In this document: positions 31,890 through 41,477 of the stretch, one piece after another | Layout of the letters: every line of letters starts with the position of its first letter | Numbering within the stretch: position 1 is the first letter of the stretch | From: Cryobacterium sp. | GTDB lineage: Bacteria > Actinomycetota > Actinomycetes > Actinomycetales > Microbacteriaceae | Length of the DNA stretch: 44,513 nucleotides | Direction of reading: 5' to 3' | NCBI GenBank assembly: GCA_019638935.1 | Contig: JAHBSW010000018.1 | Span: forward strand, 1-44,513 | Program-made: the position numbers and the translations under genes | Notes under the pieces: model-generated | What the model saw: the letters and a program-made list of their open reading frames with translations, nothing else | The model's database searches: none | What the model was told of the DNA's origin: nothing

Positions 31890-33239
31890 CTACCTCGAAA
31901 GCAGTTCTCCGAGCAGCGTCACCCAGCGCTCCATGACCGCGGCGGGCCCGAGGCGGTCGCCGGTGGCGTGCGCACCCGCGGCGAGGCGCGCGCGGAGTTC
32001 GACGTTTTCGAGAACCTGGCCGATCGCATCCGTCAGCGCCTCGACATCGCCGGGGGGAACGAGCAGTCCGTTGACGCCGTGCTCGATCATGTCGCGCGGG
32101 CCGTAGTTGATGTCGTAGCTCACGACCGGGGTTCCCTGCATGAGAGCCTCGAGAATGGCGAGTGGCTGACCCTCGTAGGTGCTCGTGAGTGCGGATACCG
32201 CGGCGCGACCGACGCGTACGGCGGGATCGGGAACGTGGCCGAGGAGCGTCACGGCGTCCGCAACATCGAGCTCGGCGATGAGCGCCTCGAGCTCGCCGCG
32301 CGTCGGCCCATCGCCGTACACCTCGAGGCGCACCGGCGTTCCTCGCGAGCGAAGGGCGGCAACCGCCCGGATGACGTGGTCGACCCGCTTGAGCGGTACG
32401 AGCCGCGTGATCATCGCCACGAGCTGCGGATCGCGCACCGGGTCGTCGGTCGGGGTTGCCTCGAGCGCGTGCGGAACCACCTCGAGCCGCGTCTGCTCCC
32501 CGAACCGGCGGGCAACGTCATCGCGCTGCCCCGTGGTCGGAAAGACGACGGCGTCGTAGCGGTCGAGGTGCTCGAGCCAGCCGCCCCAGAGATCGTCGAC
32601 GGGGGAGTCCCAGTGGTGCGGCGGCATGGTGTGGGCGCTGTGCACCGTGTGCACGAGGCGAACACGATCGGAGCGCAGTGGCCACAGCAGTTCGCCGACC
32701 TGGCGCGACTCGGCGATGATCACGGTCGGTTTCGACGCGGTTTCGGGGCTTGCGTCGAGTCCGGCCAAGACGTGGCTCACCCAGGCCCGGTACAGCGCTC
32801 CGAAACCCTCGAAACCGCCCACCACCCGACCCTCACGAAAGGCGAGCACCGGCTCGCCGGCTCGATGCCAATCGGGGCGGGGAATCCTCGGCGTGCGAAG
32901 CACGGGGTTGCCCGCGGCATCCTCGTGATCGTCATACTCGGCCGTCGTCTCGGTGAGGTGCGGGTCGGCCGCGGACCACAGCCACTCGGGGTCGCTGATC
33001 GCCTCTTCGAAGAGGTTGCGGATGACGGTCGAGTCGTCGGCGAGGCCGAGCTCGCGAAAGCCTGCGCGATGCTCCTCATAGCTGGGCGTGAGGTCGACGG
33101 TGAGCAGGAGTGGCCTTGCGCCACCGACCGCGGCGAACTGCTGCGCTCGTCGCAGCACCGAGACGGTGTAGCCGCCGTCCCGCCCCGGGTGCAGGCGGCT
33201 CGTCGCGAAGAGGTAGTGGGCGTCGGGGAGGCGGGTCAT
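31890..33239 (-). CDS. GT4-family glycosyltransferase (TagE-like)
   Basis: A 449-residue GT-B-fold transferase resembling poly(glycerol-phosphate) alpha-glucosyltransferases. The N-terminal half is of the acceptor-binding type (HYLFATSRLHPGRDGGYTVS ... TVHSAHTMPPHHWDSP). The C-terminal half has the donor site: MITRLVPLKRVDHVIRA, VYGDGPTRGELEALI, and the EX7E-type motif STYEGQPLAILEALMQGTPV (Glu pair). It probably glycosylates wall teichoic acid or another envelope polymer; the acceptor is uncertain. The ATG at 33239 overlaps the stop of the upstream MBL-fold gene by four bases (ATGA), so the two are translationally coupled. Confidence 0.85.
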   Translation of the reverse strand: MTRLPDAHYLFATSRLHPGRDGGYTVSVLRRAQQFAAVGGARPLLLTVDLTPSYEEHRAGFRELGLADDSTVIRNLFEEAISDPEWLWSAADPHLTETTAEYDDHEDAAGNPVLRTPRIPRPDWHRAGEPVLAFREGRVVGGFEGFGALYRAWVSHVLAGLDASPETASKPTVIIAESRQVGELLWPLRSDRVRLVHTVHSAHTMPPHHWDSPVDDLWGGWLEHLDRYDAVVFPTTGQRDDVARRFGEQTRLEVVPHALEATPTDDPVRDPQLVAMITRLVPLKRVDHVIRAVAALRSRGTPVRLEVYGDGPTRGELEALIAELDVADAVTLLGHVPDPAVRVGRAAVSALTSTYEGQPLAILEALMQGTPVVSYDINYGPRDMIEHGVNGLLVPPGDVEALTDAIGQVLENVELRARLAAGAHATGDRLGPAAVMERWVTLLGELLSR

Positions 33240-34078
33240 GAGGCGGCGGCATCCGCGGCATGTTGCGGCTGCTCCTCGAAGTACGCGAGCTGGGCGCGCA
33301 CCGAGGCCTCCGCGGCGAATCGCACGTCGGCGGGGGTGTCGTGGTAGACAGCGTCGGTGACGGCGGCCACGGTTGCGGCATCGGTCGACGCCGACAGCCC
33401 CGCCCGCTCGAGCGCGTCGCGAACGTGACCGAGTCGAGTGGCGCGGTGCGCGAGGTAGCTGTCGCTCGCGTCGGCGAGGTTCGGCAGTGAGGGCCCGTGC
33501 GCGGGCAGCACCGTCGCGGGCCCGAGCGCGCGCAGCGTCGTGAGGGAGTCGAGGTAGTCGCGCAGTGTGCCCTCGGGATGCACGATGACGGTCGTGCCGC
33601 GCCCCAGCATCGTGTCGCCCGTGATGACGCTGCCGCGGGCTGTGCCACCGTGCGGCTCGTCGTCGGGCAGGTGGAAGCACACCGAATCGGCGGTGTGGCC
33701 CGGAGTCGCGATGACCCGGATGCGCACGCCCGCCGCCGTGAACTCCTCGCCGTCTGCGAGGGGTTCGGCGTTGATGCAGAAGGCGGGGTCGAGCGCGCGC
33801 ACCGGTGCGCCCGTGCGGTGGGCGAACTCGACGCTTGCCTCCGTGTGGTCTGCGTGGTGGTGGGTGATGAGCACGAGTTCGACGGGGCGTTCGGCGAGCG
33901 CGGCAAGGTGAGTGTCATCGAGAGGGCCGGGGTCGACCACGACGGTCGGCGCTGCGGGGTCGTCGTTGGCGCTGAGCACGTAGGAGTTCGTGCCGTCGAG
34001 GGTCATCGGACCCGCGTTGGGAGCGAGCACCCGGCGAGCGAGCGGCGTCCAGACTTCACCCGAGAGCTTCTGCGGCAT
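33236..34078 (-). CDS. MBL-fold metallo-hydrolase
   Basis: A 280-residue metallo-beta-lactamase-fold hydrolase of the LACTB2/glyoxalase II-like group. The zinc motif HxHxDH is His73, His75, Asp77, His78 (THHHADHT). ATPGHTADS and GDTMLG supply the third His and bridging Asp, and LPAHGP the last ligand. The N-terminus NAGPMTLDGTNSYVL and a C-terminal helical winged region are family-typical. It may act on RNA or a thioester; the substrate is not known. It heads a two-gene unit with the glycosyltransferase and is divergent from the NUDIX gene, with 75 bases between. Confidence 0.9.
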   Translation of the reverse strand: MPQKLSGEVWTPLARRVLAPNAGPMTLDGTNSYVLSANDDPAAPTVVVDPGPLDDTHLAALAERPVELVLITHHHADHTEASVEFAHRTGAPVRALDPAFCINAEPLADGEEFTAAGVRIRVIATPGHTADSVCFHLPDDEPHGGTARGSVITGDTMLGRGTTVIVHPEGTLRDYLDSLTTLRALGPATVLPAHGPSLPNLADASDSYLAHRATRLGHVRDALERAGLSASTDAATVAAVTDAVYHDTPADVRFAAEASVRAQLAYFEEQPQHAADAAAS

Positions 34079-34153
34079 GATGCCAGCGTATCCGGGCCTG
34101 CAAGCGAGTTCGCACCGACCTGGCTAGTGTTTTGGTAGGGAGAGGGGATCTAC

Positions 34154-34879
34154 GTGGCAGCGGAGGGCGACGGGTCGCCGGTGGAGTACGGCGTTGGTGG
34201 CGATCGTCCTCTCGACGGAATCGCGGCAACGGTCGTGCTGCTGCGCGACGGCGTGGAGGGGCTCGAGATCCTGCTGCTCGAGCGTCCCCACGACCGCGGG
34301 TCATTCGCGGGAGCCTGGGTGTTCCCCGGCGGAGTGGTGGAGGCCGCCGACCACGAGGGTGCGACAGGCGACAGCGTGGTCGACGACGCCGCAGCGCTTC
34401 GCCGTGCGGGCGCACGGGAGACGTTCGAGGAGACCGCGCTCGTCGTGGAACCCGACGACCTCGTGCACCTGTCGACGTGGCACCCGCCGCAGCACCCCGG
34501 AAGGCGCTACCTCACCACGTTCTTCATCGCGGCGGCGCCTGCTGGCGCAATCGTGCCCTCCCCCGACGAGGTAGCCGACTACCAGTGGGCGCGACCCGCG
34601 GATGCGATCGACCGCCACACCGAGAAACGGTTGCTGCTGTTCCCACCCACCTGGGTGACGCTGCGGAGCTTCGCGGGGGATGCCACGGTCGCCGAAGCAT
34701 TGGCTCGAGTGGCAGCGAGCGAGCCTGCCCATTTCGCGACACGCTTCGCGAGCGACCGCAGTGCGATCTTCTTCGAGGGCGATGTCGCCTACGACGACGA
34801 GTCGCTCCTCGATGCGACCGGACCCCGGCACAGGGTCAGCCTGGCCTCACGCCCGTGGGTCTACTCGCGCTCGGCGTGA
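34154..34879 (+). CDS. NUDIX hydrolase
   Basis: A 241-residue NUDIX enzyme resembling the NUDT19/NudL-like group. The Nudix box is extended: GGVVEAAD begins near residue 59 and RETFEE (Arg88, Glu89, Glu92, Glu93) lies after an insertion of about 15 residues, as in that group. PERs such as VFPGG and QHPGRRYLTTFF follow the usual fold. The likely role is hydrolysis of a nucleoside diphosphate-X or CoA derivative; the substrate is unassigned. GTG at 34154 follows GAGGGG with good spacing. Confidence 0.88.
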   Translation: MAAEGDGSPVEYGVGGDRPLDGIAATVVLLRDGVEGLEILLLERPHDRGSFAGAWVFPGGVVEAADHEGATGDSVVDDAAALRRAGARETFEETALVVEPDDLVHLSTWHPPQHPGRRYLTTFFIAAAPAGAIVPSPDEVADYQWARPADAIDRHTEKRLLLFPPTWVTLRSFAGDATVAEALARVAASEPAHFATRFASDRSAIFFEGDVAYDDESLLDATGPRHRVSLASRPWVYSRSA

Positions 34880-34889
34880 TGCCGCGGCC

Positions 34890-36017
34890 TCAACCGCAGT
34901 TGAGGTCTTGACCTATTCCGGTTGCTATGTCGAACGTCGCGTCACTCATGATGTATTGGGGCGTCGGCGAGTGGGCGCTGTGCTGCAGTTCTGACCCGTC
35001 TGCGCCAAGGAACACGACGGCGTAGGAGCTGGTTACCGCTTCGGCGAGTTCGCCGGCGACGACCGGCTGGGTGGTTCTGCAGATCTGGCCGATCCGGTGG
35101 TGCGCGATCTCGTGCTTGATGGCGTCGATGAAGCCGGGGTCGCTCTGAAAGCCGGGGTAGCCCCAGAAGCCGGTGTTGATCCACACCACGTGTGGGTGCA
35201 CTATGCAGTAGGCCGCGATGGTGTTGTTCGACGTGGTGCGTCGAGTGCAGTAGTCGTAGGCGCGTTCGAAGTCCCGGCTGAGTTCGAGGCCGAACATGTG
35301 AGCGAGTTCGGTGGCCGATTCGACGTAGGTGCCGTTGGCGTCGAGGTGGGGCACGAACGATCGGGCTGCGGCTTCCGCCTCCCTGGGGGTGAGGATGGCG
35401 GACCTGTTCGACCCGTCGGACTCGTACACGCTGCCGTCGGCACGTTCCACGCGGATGGTGACATTGAAGTCTTCGCCGGCGTGGAGTTTGCGCTCCAGAT
35501 CGAGGGCATAGCCGATTTTGCTGTCGATGATGTCGTCGAGTTCGCCGGGGTCGGTGCTCGAGGTGAGCACCCCGAAACGGATGCCGCCCACTTCGTCGAG
35601 GAGAATTCTGAGGAAGTCGTGGAAGTAGTGGGCACCGTTGACGGTGGTTCCGACGATTTCTGTGTAGCTGCCGTCGTCGAGCATGCGATTGTAGTCGTCG
35701 TACATGCCCGCGACGACGGTGACCATTTCGTCGTAGCGCGGGCGCTCCGTGATCCAGTACTCCGCGGATTCACTCGTGGCGGAAGCGTTGTCACCGTTGT
35801 TGAGGGCGTCTCGCAGGTCCTGGCTGGCCTGCTGAAACGGCGTCAGGATGGCGTTGAGGATGAGCGCAATGACTCCGACGACCGCACCGATCACGGCGAG
35901 CACGCCGACGATGATGCCGATGACGAGACCCGCCCGGCTCTTCCTGCGCGGAGGCGGGGGCGCCGTGTACTGCTGGTGCTGCCGCTGATAGGGCGGGGGC
36001 GGGGGGATGTGCGTCAT
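34890..36017 (-). CDS. Membrane-anchored putative zinc metalloprotease of the T7SS operon
   Basis: A 375-residue protein: a Pro-rich cytoplasmic N-terminus (THIPPPPPYQR ... APPPPRRK), one transmembrane helix (about 28-55, AGLVIGIIVGVLAVIGAVVG) and an extracellular domain. HEIAHH (His302, Glu303, His306) is an HExxH zincin motif in a helix (IDAIKHEIAHHRIGQ). Glu323 or Glu326 (AGELAEAV) is a plausible third ligand. Four extracellular Cys (YDYC, AYCI, QICR, LNCG) may form two disulfides. No named family is recognised. AGGAGG before the ATG overlaps the eccC stop region, so it is the last gene of the secretion operon. It could process secreted substrates or machinery parts, an inference; ESX systems normally use the subtilisin-like mycosin instead. 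Confidence 0.7.
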   Translation of the reverse strand: MTHIPPPPPYQRQHQQYTAPPPPRRKSRAGLVIGIIVGVLAVIGAVVGVIALILNAILTPFQQASQDLRDALNNGDNASATSESAEYWITERPRYDEMVTVVAGMYDDYNRMLDDGSYTEIVGTTVNGAHYFHDFLRILLDEVGGIRFGVLTSSTDPGELDDIIDSKIGYALDLERKLHAGEDFNVTIRVERADGSVYESDGSNRSAILTPREAEAAARSFVPHLDANGTYVESATELAHMFGLELSRDFERAYDYCTRRTTSNNTIAAYCIVHPHVVWINTGFWGYPGFQSDPGFIDAIKHEIAHHRIGQICRTTQPVVAGELAEAVTSSYAVVFLGADGSELQHSAHSPTPQYIMSDATFDIATGIGQDLNCG

Positions 36018-36027
36018 CCTGGCCCTC

Positions 36028-39000
36028 CTATTCGTGTGTGGGCAAGACGTAGGCGAGCTGTGCGCTGACGAGGCCGCGGTCGCGGCTGACGATCTGTGCC
36101 CGGCCGGGGGCGGCAGGCACGGCTTTGACCTTGCCGATGAGCTGTCCTTCGTCGGGGCTTCCGCTGAGCAGGATGCCGGTCGTTCCGAGGTCGGTCATCC
36201 TCTGGATGACGGGGTCGTACGATGCGCGTCCCGCTCCGCCGGTGCGTCGGGTGAGGATGACGTGCAGGCCGAGGTCGGCGGCTTGCGCGAGTAGCGGCAC
36301 CAGGGGGGCGAGGGGGTTGCCCTGGGAGGTGGAGACGAGGTCGTAGTCGTCGACGAGCACGAATCCTTCTGCTCCCTGCCACCAGGAGCGGTTGCGCAAC
36401 TGCTCGGGGGTCACGTCGGGGCCGGGGATGCGTCCTTGGAAGAACGATGCGAGTTCGGCGATGCCGCTTGTGGCGAGCTCGTGGGAGGTGTGGTAGCCGC
36501 CCAGGTAGTCTTCGGGGATCTCGCCGAGGAGTGCGCGCCGGTAGTCGACCATGAAGATGCGCGCCTGCTTGGGCGGGTAGAGCCGCATGATTTCGTGAAC
36601 ATAGGCGCGCAGCATCGAGGACTTGCCGGAGTCGGCGTCACCGTAGAGGTAGAGGTGCGGCTCGGCCAGAGGGTCGATCCCGAACGGGGCGAGGTTTGCT
36701 TCGTCGACGCCGAGCAGCACCTGCCGTGTGTCGGCGGGGGCGGTGGCGCGCAGTTCGTCGAGCGTGATGAGGTCGGGCAGCAGCCGAAGTTTGGGGCCGG
36801 GGGCACCGGTCCACGCCTCGGTCGTGCGGCGGACGAGATCGTCGACGCCCGCGGAGAGCGAGTTGGCATCGTCACTCCCGTCGATGCGGGGCAGCGCCGT
36901 GAGCATGTGCAGCTTGCGCTCGCTGATGCCGCGGCCGGGCATGCCCGCGGGAATGTTGCCCGCCGCCTTTCGGTCGAATTCCGAGTCGGATGGGTCACCG
37001 AGCCGCAGTTCGAGGCGGGTGCCGAGAAGGTCTTTCAGGTTCGCGCGAATATCGAGCCATCGGTTCGCGGTGACGATCACGTGCACCCCGTAGGTGAGGC
37101 CACGCGCGGCGATCGCCTGAATCTGGGGTTCGAGCGTGTCGAACTCGCTGCGCAGGGTTGCCCAGCCGTCGATGATGAGAAAGACGTCGCCGTAGCCGTC
37201 GTCGGTGCGTCCTTCTGCTCGGCGCTGGCGGTAGGTCTGGATCGAGTCGATGCCGTTCTCGCGAAAGTACACTTCGCGCGAGTCGATGATGCTGGTGACT
37301 TCGGCGACGGTGCGGCGCACGACGTCGGGTTCTGAGCGGGTCGCGAGCCCCGACAGGTGGGGAAAGTTGGCGAGTCCGGCGAAGCTTCCCCCGCCGAAGT
37401 CGATCACGTAGAACTGAATCTCGGCGGGCGTCTGGGTGAGTGAGAGCGCCACCATGGTGCTGCGGGCGAGGGTGCTCTTTCCGCTCATGGGGCCGCCGAC
37501 GATGGCCATGTGTCCCGCGGCACCGCCGAGTGACACGGTGAGCGGCTCGCGCCGCTGTTCGAGCGGGATGTCGACGATTCCGAGTGGAACGGTGAGTGAG
37601 CCTGCCTGACGCCACAGCGCCGACACCAGGCCCAGTTCTGGATCGACGGCGAGATCGTGCATGAGCTCGTCGAGCGAGGGGGGAACCTCGAGTGGGGGCA
37701 GCCACACCTGGTGGGCCGGCGACCCGGCCCCGCTCATCCGCTCAACCGCGATCTCGAACGTGCTGCGTTTCTCTTGGGGTTCGTCGACGAATTCGACTGC
37801 GACGACCTCGGGCTCGTCGTCGACCTTGCGGACGGGAGCGGCCGTGAACAACTCGATCCGCGCACCGGAGTCAGCCCCCGAGGCCTGAGTCGCTGCGCTG
37901 CGCTTGCGTCGCGGCGGCGGCCCGGAGACGTAGGCCGCACGGAACTGCGTCATCGTCTCGGTATCCGACTTCAGGATGCCGACACCGGGGCTGGTGGGGA
38001 GCGTGTAGGCGTCGGGTACGCCGAGCACGGAGCGCGACTCGGCGGCAGAGAAGGTGCGCAGTCCGATGCGGTACGACAGGTGGGAGTCGAGGCCCCGCAG
38101 TTTGCCCTCTTCGAGCCGCTGCGACGACATGAGCAGGTGAACCTGCAGCGAGCGACCGAGCCGGCCGATGGCGACGAAGGTATCGGCGAACTCGGGTTTG
38201 GCGGTGAGGAGCTCGGAGAACTCGTCGGCGACGATGAGCAGTGCAGGCAGGGGTGCGAGGTCGGTTCGGCCTCCGCGGCGAGCCTTTTCGTACTCGGAGA
38301 CGTTGACGAAGTTGCCCGCCGATCTCAGCAGTTCCTGGCGGCGCGTCATTTCGCCCTGGAGGGCATCCTGCATCCGGTCGACGAGCGTGAGCTCTTCGCC
38401 GAGGTTGGTGATGATGGCCGACACGTGCGGCATCCCTTGCATCCCGGCGAAGGTTGCGCCGCCCTTGAAGTCGACGAGCACGAAGTTGAGTTGGTCGGGA
38501 GAGTGTGTGAGAGCGAGGGAGAGCACGAGGGTGCGCAGCACCTCGGACTTGCCGGAGCCGGTCGCGCCGATGATGAGACCGTGCGGTCCCATCCCCTGCT
38601 GGGCGGATTCCTTGATGTCGAGCACGAGGGGGGCTCCGTCGACGCCTTGACCGATCGGCACACGCAACCGGTCTCGTTCGAGCCGCCCGTGCCATGACAC
38701 CGAGAAGTCGATGTCGCGCACGTCGGGCAGGCCGAGCAGGTCGACGAGCTCGAGTTGCTCGGTGCTCGTCGCTCGCGCACTCGAGACCTCCGAGGCTCCC
38801 GAGTAGAGGGGCATGAGGCGCCGAGCGGTTGCCTCTGCTTCGACGGTGCTGACGGTGTCGGCCACGAAGCCGATCGCGGGTGAGTGCGTCGTGATGAGCT
38901 CGCCGGGAGTCTCGGTGCTTGGTGTGCCCTGCTTCAGGGCGATTCGCAGCCAGCCCGAGTGCTCGAGTTCGCTCCATCGCGCGGGCAGGTCGATGATCGT

Positions 39001-39990
39001 CACTCCCTGAACGCCGTCTTCGGTGATGATCGAGCTGGTCGCCGGAATGCGGATGCCGTCGGTGATGATGACCACGTGCGGCAGCTGTCGTGATGCTTCG
39101 CGACCGAATCGCGGCCGTTCCTTGAGGTCTGCGGGCAGGAGTTGTTCGAGGTCGTCGAGCGAGGAGCCGATCATTCGCGCGGCACCGATGCCGTCGTAGG
39201 TTCGTTTCGAGTGGGTGTGGGGCAGCCACTTCGCCCACTCCCATTGCGGCAGCACCGAGTCGTCGGCGAGCACCGCGACCTGCAGATGATCGGGATGGTG
39301 GAGTGACACGAGGTGCAGCAGCATGGCTCGCGCGAGCGACCGCACCTCGAGTTCGTCGCCGATGACTTCGACTCGAGCGTGGGCGTTGAGCGAGAACGCC
39401 GTGGGCAGATTGGGTTGGATCTCGTGGGTGAGCAAGAATCGGTGGGCTGCGGATGCCGCAACCGGGTCGAGTTGGGCGAGCGGGGGAAGCTCGGGAACCT
39501 CGAGCTCGATGCACAGCGGCTGGTCGCTGGTGCCGACGCGTACGGCCAAGAAGTCCGCGTCGTCGGGGGATCTTTCCCACACGCGGGTGCGCTCCTCGGT
39601 GAGGAAGGGGAGTGTTGACGGTGCGGGATACTGCCAGTTCGCGGCTCGGCGTTGCTGTTTCGCGGCGACTCGAACGCTCTGTCTCAGTTCGCCGAGGTAG
39701 GCGAGGTACTCGCGGCGAGCTGCGAGTGTCGCGGATTGGCGCTGTGAGCGTTGGCGCCACCCGTTGACGGCGACGAAGCCGAGCGAGGAGACCAGGAACA
39801 TCCCGCCGGTGATGAGACCGGAGATGCCTGCGCTCGATACCGCCATGACGATGGCGCCGATGCTTCCCACCATCGGGATGAGCATGGTGAGCATGTTGCC
39901 GCCGCCGTCGCTGGGGCTCAGCTCGGGCGGTGGCTGCACCGCGATGCGCCCGGAGGGCACGCGGGGAGGGGAGAGTCGAGTGCTTGCCAC
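36028..39990 (-). CDS. eccC: Type VII secretion ATPase EccC (FtsK/SpoIIIE family)
   Basis: A 1320-residue motor of the ESX/type VII secretion system with both halves (EccCa and EccCb) in one chain. After a basic N-terminus, two transmembrane helices (about 35-80, MLTMLIPMVGSIGAIVMAVS and GLITGGMFLVSSLGFVAV) anchor it. Three FtsK-like ATPase modules follow. Walker A loops are GATGSGKSE (near 475), GGPMSGKST (near 835) and GDADSGKSS (near 1121), with Walker B FVLVDFKGG in the first. The first module is the essential one in known EccC; the others bind WXG substrate signals. It starts GTG two bases after the FHA-protein stop and is followed ten bases later by the metalloprotease gene. Confidence 0.96.
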   Translation of the reverse strand: MASTRLSPPRVPSGRIAVQPPPELSPSDGGGNMLTMLIPMVGSIGAIVMAVSSAGISGLITGGMFLVSSLGFVAVNGWRQRSQRQSATLAARREYLAYLGELRQSVRVAAKQQRRAANWQYPAPSTLPFLTEERTRVWERSPDDADFLAVRVGTSDQPLCIELEVPELPPLAQLDPVAASAAHRFLLTHEIQPNLPTAFSLNAHARVEVIGDELEVRSLARAMLLHLVSLHHPDHLQVAVLADDSVLPQWEWAKWLPHTHSKRTYDGIGAARMIGSSLDDLEQLLPADLKERPRFGREASRQLPHVVIITDGIRIPATSSIITEDGVQGVTIIDLPARWSELEHSGWLRIALKQGTPSTETPGELITTHSPAIGFVADTVSTVEAEATARRLMPLYSGASEVSSARATSTEQLELVDLLGLPDVRDIDFSVSWHGRLERDRLRVPIGQGVDGAPLVLDIKESAQQGMGPHGLIIGATGSGKSEVLRTLVLSLALTHSPDQLNFVLVDFKGGATFAGMQGMPHVSAIITNLGEELTLVDRMQDALQGEMTRRQELLRSAGNFVNVSEYEKARRGGRTDLAPLPALLIVADEFSELLTAKPEFADTFVAIGRLGRSLQVHLLMSSQRLEEGKLRGLDSHLSYRIGLRTFSAAESRSVLGVPDAYTLPTSPGVGILKSDTETMTQFRAAYVSGPPPRRKRSAATQASGADSGARIELFTAAPVRKVDDEPEVVAVEFVDEPQEKRSTFEIAVERMSGAGSPAHQVWLPPLEVPPSLDELMHDLAVDPELGLVSALWRQAGSLTVPLGIVDIPLEQRREPLTVSLGGAAGHMAIVGGPMSGKSTLARSTMVALSLTQTPAEIQFYVIDFGGGSFAGLANFPHLSGLATRSEPDVVRRTVAEVTSIIDSREVYFRENGIDSIQTYRQRRAEGRTDDGYGDVFLIIDGWATLRSEFDTLEPQIQAIAARGLTYGVHVIVTANRWLDIRANLKDLLGTRLELRLGDPSDSEFDRKAAGNIPAGMPGRGISERKLHMLTALPRIDGSDDANSLSAGVDDLVRRTTEAWTGAPGPKLRLLPDLITLDELRATAPADTRQVLLGVDEANLAPFGIDPLAEPHLYLYGDADSGKSSMLRAYVHEIMRLYPPKQARIFMVDYRRALLGEIPEDYLGGYHTSHELATSGIAELASFFQGRIPGPDVTPEQLRNRSWWQGAEGFVLVDDYDLVSTSQGNPLAPLVPLLAQAADLGLHVILTRRTGGAGRASYDPVIQRMTDLGTTGILLSGSPDEGQLIGKVKAVPAAPGRAQIVSRDRGLVSAQLAYVLPTHE

Positions 39991-39992
39991 GG

Positions 39993-41477
39993 CTACCGTT
40001 CACCGCCCAGCATGAGGCTCACGGTAAAGGCACGGTTTCCGATCCGCACTCGTGTTCCTTCCTCTAGCAGCACGCGCTCGTTGGCGGCGAGCGTGATGAC
40101 ACTGCCGTCATCGTCGAGCAGGTCGGTGCCGTTGGTCGACCCGCGGTCGGTGACCCAGGTGCGTCCGCGTGAGTGCTCCAAGCGAAGGTGGGTTTTCGAC
40201 ACGCTCGATTCGGGGTCGTTCACGGTCACGAGGTGGTCGCTGGCTTCGTCGCGGGAGGGGTTGCGGCCGAGGTTGATCGACGCGGGGGAGGCGAACTGCT
40301 CGCGTTGGCCGGTGTCGAATATGAGCAGCACGTTTCCGGCGACGGGCTCGGCGGCGTCGCGGTCGAGGTCGTTCGAAACCGTGGTCTGCTCGGGTGCGGG
40401 TGCGGTTCTCGGGGCGGGGCTCGGCAGCTGTGGCACGGGCTCGGCCTGGACGGGCACTGGGGTGCTGGACGGCGATTGTGCGCCGGTCTGGGTTCCCGTC
40501 TGCGACCGGTTCACTGAGTCGTCGAGGGCAGAACCGTGCTGCGCGAGGGTGCTGACGACGACGGGCGCTGAGAGCACGACGGGTGCGGCCGAAATGGCGG
40601 GGATTCCGGCGGGCCGACTCGGTGTCGGTGCCGAGTGATCGACTCCGACACCGGTCACGGTGACGTTCATGGGCGAGTTCGTTGCGGAGCGAGCGCGCGC
40701 GGCTCGCGGCGGCACTGCGATCGACACGGTGCGGGCGGCCACGTCGGGCCAGCCCCTGCCGCCGTTGCCCCACGCCGCCGAACCGACCACGACCCACGCG
40801 CCGACGCCGCCAGCCAGTGCACCCAGGCCGGTCACGAGTCGGCGCACGAGGGAGCGCCCGACTCCGGGCGACTTCGGGGCGTCTGCCGTCGCCACGCGTA
40901 CCCCTACGAGCCACAGTCCGAGGGTCGCCCCGGTGCGCGCCTCGAGAACCCACAGGGCCACCGCGATTTCGAAGAGTGCCAGCCCGGCGTAGACAAGGCT
41001 GTGGGTTGCCAGCCACACGAGCAGGGCTATGCCGACCGTGAGGATGACATCGAGGGTGAACCCTGCGAGGAGTTTGCCTGCCCCTGCGACGCTACCGGCG
41101 AAACTGTCTCCGAGGTGGGTGGAGAGTCGTGGGGCGCGAGGCGCGTGCAGGCCTGGACCGAGCCCTGAGCCCGCGTACCCTGCCGGTGGAGTGGCGGAGG
41201 GTGGAGTCGCGGGCAGTGGAGTTTTGTGCGCGCGGCCTTTGCCTTGCTTTCTTCCCAGTGGCGGCCGGCTCGCCGCCTGAATCGTTGGCGGCTGGCTGAG
41301 GGGTGACTGACTCGGGGTCGAGCCATCCGGTCGACCGGTGGCGAGTGGTGTCATCCCGGTGGGGGGAACCAGGTACTGCACGGGCTGGGCGTACTGGTCG
41401 ACGCCGCAGTAGACGCAGCGAGCGCTGCCCGCTTTCAGTGATTGGCCACAGTTGTGGCATCTCAGGGCCTCGGTCAT
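39993..41477 (-). CDS. Zinc ribbon-RDD-FHA membrane protein of the T7SS operon
   Basis: A 494-residue three-part protein. An N-terminal zinc ribbon has Cys7, Cys10, Cys21 and Cys24 (CHNC and CVYC). A Pro-rich linker leads to an RDD-type membrane domain (about 145-250: AGFTLDVILTVGIALLVWLA, ARTGATLGLWLVGVRV). A long Pro/Ser linker then precedes a C-terminal FHA domain (about 410-490: INLGRNPSRDE, SVSKTHLRLEH, DRGSTNGTDLL) with all phosphothreonine-binding landmarks. It probably couples Ser/Thr-kinase signals to the secretion complex, an inference. The ATG at 41477 overlaps the eccD stop by four bases. Confidence 0.88.
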   Translation of the reverse strand: MTEALRCHNCGQSLKAGSARCVYCGVDQYAQPVQYLVPPTGMTPLATGRPDGSTPSQSPLSQPPTIQAASRPPLGRKQGKGRAHKTPLPATPPSATPPAGYAGSGLGPGLHAPRAPRLSTHLGDSFAGSVAGAGKLLAGFTLDVILTVGIALLVWLATHSLVYAGLALFEIAVALWVLEARTGATLGLWLVGVRVATADAPKSPGVGRSLVRRLVTGLGALAGGVGAWVVVGSAAWGNGGRGWPDVAARTVSIAVPPRAARARSATNSPMNVTVTGVGVDHSAPTPSRPAGIPAISAAPVVLSAPVVVSTLAQHGSALDDSVNRSQTGTQTGAQSPSSTPVPVQAEPVPQLPSPAPRTAPAPEQTTVSNDLDRDAAEPVAGNVLLIFDTGQREQFASPASINLGRNPSRDEASDHLVTVNDPESSVSKTHLRLEHSRGRTWVTDRGSTNGTDLLDDDGSVITLAANERVLLEEGTRVRIGNRAFTVSLMLGGER

